Below, piece after piece: positions 57,608-60,473 of a DNA stretch of 60,473 nucleotides (positions within the stretch are counted from its first letter, which is position 1; every line of letters begins with the position of its first letter). The stretch spans positions 1 through 60,473 of the forward strand of contig NZ_JXXU01000028.1 of NCBI RefSeq assembly GCF_000967495.1, read 5' to 3'. The position numbers and the translations under genes are program-made. Source of the DNA: Vibrio neptunius. GTDB taxonomy: Bacteria; Pseudomonadota; Gammaproteobacteria; Enterobacterales; Vibrionaceae. The notes under the pieces are model-generated. The model was not told the DNA's origin, searched no databases, and saw nothing but the letters and a program-made list of their open reading frames with translations.

Positions 57608-58501
57608 CTATGCTTGCTTCCAAGACGCTAAATGAGACTCGACCGAACCCAATTGCACATCAAAAATGGATTCCAGCGCTCCGGTGTCGACTTCCATTGC
57701 ATCGTTGTCTAATGACGCGATTGCTTGGTATAAGTCTGTGAGCGCGAAACTCGCAAGGTCGTTTCCAATCGCTGAGCCAACTCGTTGACCAAACTCCGCT
57801 GGGCTCACAGGGGTAAATTCCACTGGACGTTCAATCCACTTCGCGACTAAAACCGCTAACTCGTTACCCGTTAGCGCTTGATGAGTGCCAATTTCAAACG
57901 CTTGTCCAGCAAGGTTGGGCTTACTAAGTGCTGAAACTGCGATTTGTGCTTGGTCATAATGTGACGTCCACTGAACTTTGAGTGATGCTGGTAATGGTGG
58001 GTAGTCCAGTACTCCGCTTTTTCGCAGATTGGGTAAAAACAATTCAGGCAGCAGGTTTTCAAGATAAATGGCAGGCTTTAATACCACACTTGGGATGCCC
58101 GAACTTAAAATCGCATCTACACCAGAATTCGCCCCATCAATAATCACAGACGCTGGGTAGCGATTGCCTGCAGGCCCGCTTGTGGTGTACACAAGGTGTG
58201 GTAGCTTCACTTTATGCGCTGCGGCTATAAAATTGGTGAGCCAAGTGACGGGCTCGCTTGCGTCTCGTGGAGTAGGCAAGTGCAAGAAAGCCGCATCGAC
58301 GTCTTGCAAAACTGCGGCCAAAGAATCTTGATCATCAAGCGATGCATTGACTAACTCGACATCAGCTTTACTCTTTAAGTCGGCGGTATTTTGATTGCTG
58401 CGTACCACAGCCCTCACTCGCCAGTTTTGCTTTAGCGCTTCTTCAACGACTGGATTACCTTGTGCACCTGTAGCACCAAATACTGCAACTCGTTTTTTCA
58501 T
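57608..58501 (-). CDS. NmrA/QOR2-like NAD(P)-binding protein
   Basis: The 297-residue atypical SDR has an N-terminal Rossmann motif AVFGATGAQGNPVVEEAL and VRSNQNTADLK. It resembles NmrA-like quinone oxidoreductases such as YtfG. It is divergent from an HxlR regulator with an N-terminal Cys, the same arrangement as ytfG-ytfH of E. coli, which supports a quinone- or diamide-responsive role. The likely operon partner is the CGWC protein downstream. Confidence 0.88.
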   Translation of the reverse strand: MKKRVAVFGATGAQGNPVVEEALKQNWRVRAVVRSNQNTADLKSKADVELVNASLDDQDSLAAVLQDVDAAFLHLPTPRDASEPVTWLTNFIAAAHKVKLPHLVYTTSGPAGNRYPASVIIDGANSGVDAILSSGIPSVVLKPAIYLENLLPELFLPNLRKSGVLDYPPLPASLKVQWTSHYDQAQIAVSALSKPNLAGQAFEIGTHQALTGNELAVLVAKWIERPVEFTPVSPAEFGQRVGSAIGNDLASFALTDLYQAIASLDNDAMEVDTGALESIFDVQLGSVESHLASWKQA

Positions 58502-58759
58502 GATTGTTACTCTCTTTTGTCAATGTAGGAGCACCATATCAGTCCCCAAAAACGGTCTCTAGATGCAGAAATGTTCGTTGCTAACACGGGTGTTAGTCGT
58601 TATTGAGACTCCCAAATAATCATACCGAAAAGACAAGCTAGCTCATGACCGCAATGTCAGACAATAAGTCAATTTGGATATGTTTACAGCGTGAATTCTC
58701 GGCCTAACGATGTAACAATAGGTTGTAGAAAATAGTCTTTAGCGAGTTGTTAGTTAAAT

Positions 58760-59092
58760 ATGACGAATAAGATTCAAGACAATGATAGCGGACCTTGCCC
58801 AGTTGAGATGGCAGTGGGTTTAATCGGTGGGAAATGGAAGCCGACCATACTATTTCACCTCTCTAAAGGAAGCCAAAGATACTCAGAGTTGCAACGGCTG
58901 ATCCCAAATGCGTCAGACAGAATGCTAACTCGCTCGCTACGCGAGTTAGAAGAGTGTGAATTAGTCCTTCGTACTGTTTTTGCGGAAGTACCTGCACGTG
59001 TTGAATACAGCCTTTTACCTGATGCAGAAACACTGGTTCCAATATTAGAGTCAATCAGTAACTGGGGGAAAAACAGAACTCGATCTGTTTAG
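58760..59092 (+). CDS. HxlR-family regulator with N-terminal Cys
   Basis: The 110-residue winged-helix regulator has CPVEMAVGLIGGKWKPTILFHL, placing Cys13 at the position of the redox-sensing Cys of YodB/QorR-type regulators, followed by the recognition helix ASDRMLTRSLRELEE. It lies 258 bp from the divergent NmrA gene and probably represses it until the Cys is oxidised or alkylated. No other Cys but one (ECEL) is present. The ribosome site is weak. Confidence 0.9.
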   Translation: MTNKIQDNDSGPCPVEMAVGLIGGKWKPTILFHLSKGSQRYSELQRLIPNASDRMLTRSLRELEECELVLRTVFAEVPARVEYSLLPDAETLVPILESISNWGKNRTRSV

Positions 59093-59139
59093 ACTTTCAG
59101 CTTCAAGATATGAAGGAACCAAGACCAGTGCATTATTCA

Positions 59140-59177
59140 GGACATACACCAATATTTGGGACATACACCAATATTTG
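59140..59177. repeat. Perfect 19-bp tandem duplication
   Basis: GGACATACACCAATATTTG occurs twice in direct succession, at 59140-59158 and 59159-59177, with no mismatch. It lies between the HxlR gene and the convergent small membrane-protein gene. It may be a recent slippage product or a paired binding site. Confidence 0.85.
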
Positions 59178-59232
59178 TGATAGGAGAGCAGAATGCGGGG
59201 TTTATCACGCGCTTACGCATTTTCGGCCTTTG

Positions 59233-59592
59233 TTATTTTCTTAGGCAAACAGGGATGATTAGCAAGATAATGAACAGGGCGTACAGGAGAGGTAACAGTG
59301 AGACTGCGACGCCTGCAAATATGGCTTGATTATCAAGCACATTGGAAAAAGTAGCGATAGTGCCAGCGATACCACCAAAGAACCCAGAAACCAACGCTGT
59401 CATGGATACGGATGAAAAGAGTTTGTCTTTGGAGTAAAGAAAGCTACCCACACCAACTAGAAATGACGGAAGAAAGACTGTCATCAAAGAAGTAACGTCA
59501 ACGTAAATATCAACACCAGTCAGAACTAACAACGTAGAGACTACATACAGAACTACAAGAACATAGATACAATAGAAATACTGAAACTTCAT
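59233..59592 (-). CDS. Small four-helix membrane protein
   Basis: The 119-residue hydrophobic protein (MKFQYFYCIYVLVVLYV) has four predicted membrane helices, at about 5-25, 32-53, 60-85 and 88-115. No family is recognised. The ATG at 59592 lies 4 bp after the stop of the small frame upstream on the same strand, with GGTGGT as a loose ribosome site; an ATG at 59613 would overlap that frame. Topology resembles small holin- or immunity-like proteins, but this is not evidence of function. Confidence 0.6.
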   Translation of the reverse strand: MKFQYFYCIYVLVVLYVVSTLLVLTGVDIYVDVTSLMTVFLPSFLVGVGSFLYSKDKLFSSVSMTALVSGFFGGIAGTIATFSNVLDNQAIFAGVAVSLLPLLYALFIILLIIPVCLRK

Positions 59593-59596
59593 GTCA

Positions 59597-59743
59597 TTAC
59601 CACCAATAACCATACATAATGCTATCCGGATCTTTTGGTAATCTCATCATAGAATCTCGGTCTTTTAAATACCTCTTCTTGAAATTACGTGCTCTTGCTC
59701 CAGAAGGCGGTAAATCAGCAATCGCCTCAATCAGCAATTTCAT
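59597..59743 (-). CDS. Short ORF or C-terminal gene fragment
   Basis: A 48-codon frame reads MKLLIEAIADLPPSGARARN and continues to a YGYWW ending, and the open frame extends upstream to 59794 (LAPCASQCFRVKRDP) before a stop. Its basic, regular composition looks protein-like, unlike the plus-strand frame over the same bases. It abuts the membrane-protein gene. It may be the tail of a broken gene; no ribosome site supports the ATG. Confidence 0.4.
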   Translation of the reverse strand: MKLLIEAIADLPPSGARARNFKKRYLKDRDSMMRLPKDPDSIMYGYWW

Positions 59744-59948
59744 TTGTGGATCACGTTTGACTCTAAAGCACTGTGAAGCGCAGGGAGCAAGACTTTATAC
59801 AAACGATTTGCATCAGTCTTACTGGACTCTCATGGCTAAACGATGCGTAAGTGCAAAGGCCGCTAAAATGACTCAAACCGGACATTACTAAATTGCATCT
59901 ACAAATCCACTGCGCACTAAACCATTGAAGTTCAATAAAATATGGTTT

Positions 59949-60473
59949 TTATGGACGTTGCCTTTCACCATAAATACGATTAAATTCAGGGCGATGAAAC
60001 TGTGGCTCTGTAGGGTCTTGAGATTGTTCTGGGAATTTTTCATACACTTCAGCTTCATCAAGAAGCAGCCCCGTTCTGCGTCTATCTACTTTCAATTCAG
60101 ATTGTTTTTCACAGCGCTCTAAGAATAATTCAACACTTTTATTTGAAGACACATCATCCACACTAACACTACATCCACGATTAAATGAAGAGAGCAAATA
60201 TCGGTAATCATTGATATAAAAATAGACCCAATGCCCTTGCAAGCTAGGCGACAAACGGGAGTGATAAGTTAAAAAACGCCCTCTTGGTGGTTTTTTATCA
60301 CTTGGGAACTCTAACTCGACACTCCCCACATCTCCATAGCGGTATTTAACGTAGCCAGTATCAGGGCTGTAATGTTGATAAGCGCACAAAGACGCTATTT
60401 TCCCATTTTCTAGTTGGGCATTAAAATAGATATCTTCATCATCTTGACAGAGCGTCCGATTCAAAGTGTCATC
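59949..60473 (-). CDS. Hypothetical protein, 5' end cut by window edge
   Basis: The frame is open to the last base of the window (reading DDTLNRTLCQDDEDIYFN from the edge), so the true start lies outside; a TTG at 60464 is not credible as a start. At least 174 residues are visible. The sequence is strand-rich (GYVKYRYGDVGSVELEFPSDK, GHWVYFYINDYRYLL) with a polar C-terminus. Three early Cys suggest an exported, disulphide-bearing protein. No family recognised. Confidence 0.55.
   Translation of the reverse strand, partial: DDTLNRTLCQDDEDIYFNAQLENGKIASLCAYQHYSPDTGYVKYRYGDVGSVELEFPSDKKPPRGRFLTYHSRLSPSLQGHWVYFYINDYRYLLSSFNRGCSVSVDDVSSNKSVELFLERCEKQSELKVDRRRTGLLLDEAEVYEKFPEQSQDPTEPQFHRPEFNRIYGERQRP

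Noticed and set aside
59619..59891. 90-codon plus-strand frame
   Set aside because: The minus strand over the same bases reads as a more protein-like sequence that abuts the next minus-strand gene; the plus-strand frame lacks a ribosome site.

Overview
The window reads as a Vibrio chromosome segment. The left end carries yfbV, divergent ackA-pta, and an oppABCDF operon in the order I remember around VC1091-VC1099 of V. cholerae chromosome 1. That comparison is from memory, not from a search. Protein families typical of Vibrio follow: VolA with its FadL partner, an M4 vibriolysin-like protease, an M28 leucyl aminopeptidase and an AA10 chitin-active LPMO. No tRNA, rRNA, CRISPR array, complete insertion sequence or integrase was seen.

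Layout. 1-0.4 kb: a palindromic repeat and a 62-bp tandem repeat. 0.4-12.5 kb: core metabolism (yfbV, ackA, pta, a diguanylate cyclase, yqjG, the opp operon). 13.1-16.7 kb: the volA-fadL lipid-scavenging operon. 16.8-23.3 kb: a periplasmic-TPR diguanylate cyclase, convergent with a three-gene operon of chemoreceptor, PLP decarboxylase and orphan betaine-type binding protein. 23.6-30.5 kb: M28 aminopeptidase, trypsin-fold protease, second chemoreceptor, LPMO. 30.8-33.1 kb: an NHL-propeller protein with a 77-residue partner. 33.1-38.8 kb: a five-gene MacAB/TolC-type export operon with a split MacB. 39.5-45.9 kb: M4 protease, a transglutaminase-elicitor protein with a ricin-B domain, and a lipoprotein oligopeptidase B. 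46.1-49.7 kb: an AT-rich accessory island of Imm11-like immunity genes with no visible toxin, containing a perfect heptanucleotide repeat. 50-52.7 kb and 56.4-59.1 kb: small regulator/oxidoreductase sets (YciI/HxlR, LysR/NmrA, NmrA-DsbA/HxlR). 53.7-56.2 kb: a large secreted ricin-lectin protein of unknown N-terminal function. 59.2-60.5 kb: poorly known small proteins and a gene cut by the window end.

How the genes fit together. Much of the middle looks built for extracellular polymer use: proteases with shared C-terminal PPC domains, a chitin-active LPMO, a surface lysophospholipase with a fatty-acid channel, peptide uptake by Opp, and two chemoreceptors placed beside secreted or binding proteins. 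The best candidates for undescribed biology are the chemoreceptor/decarboxylase/binding-protein operon, the ricin-lectin protein, the NHL/small-protein pair, and the immunity island with its heptamer tract.
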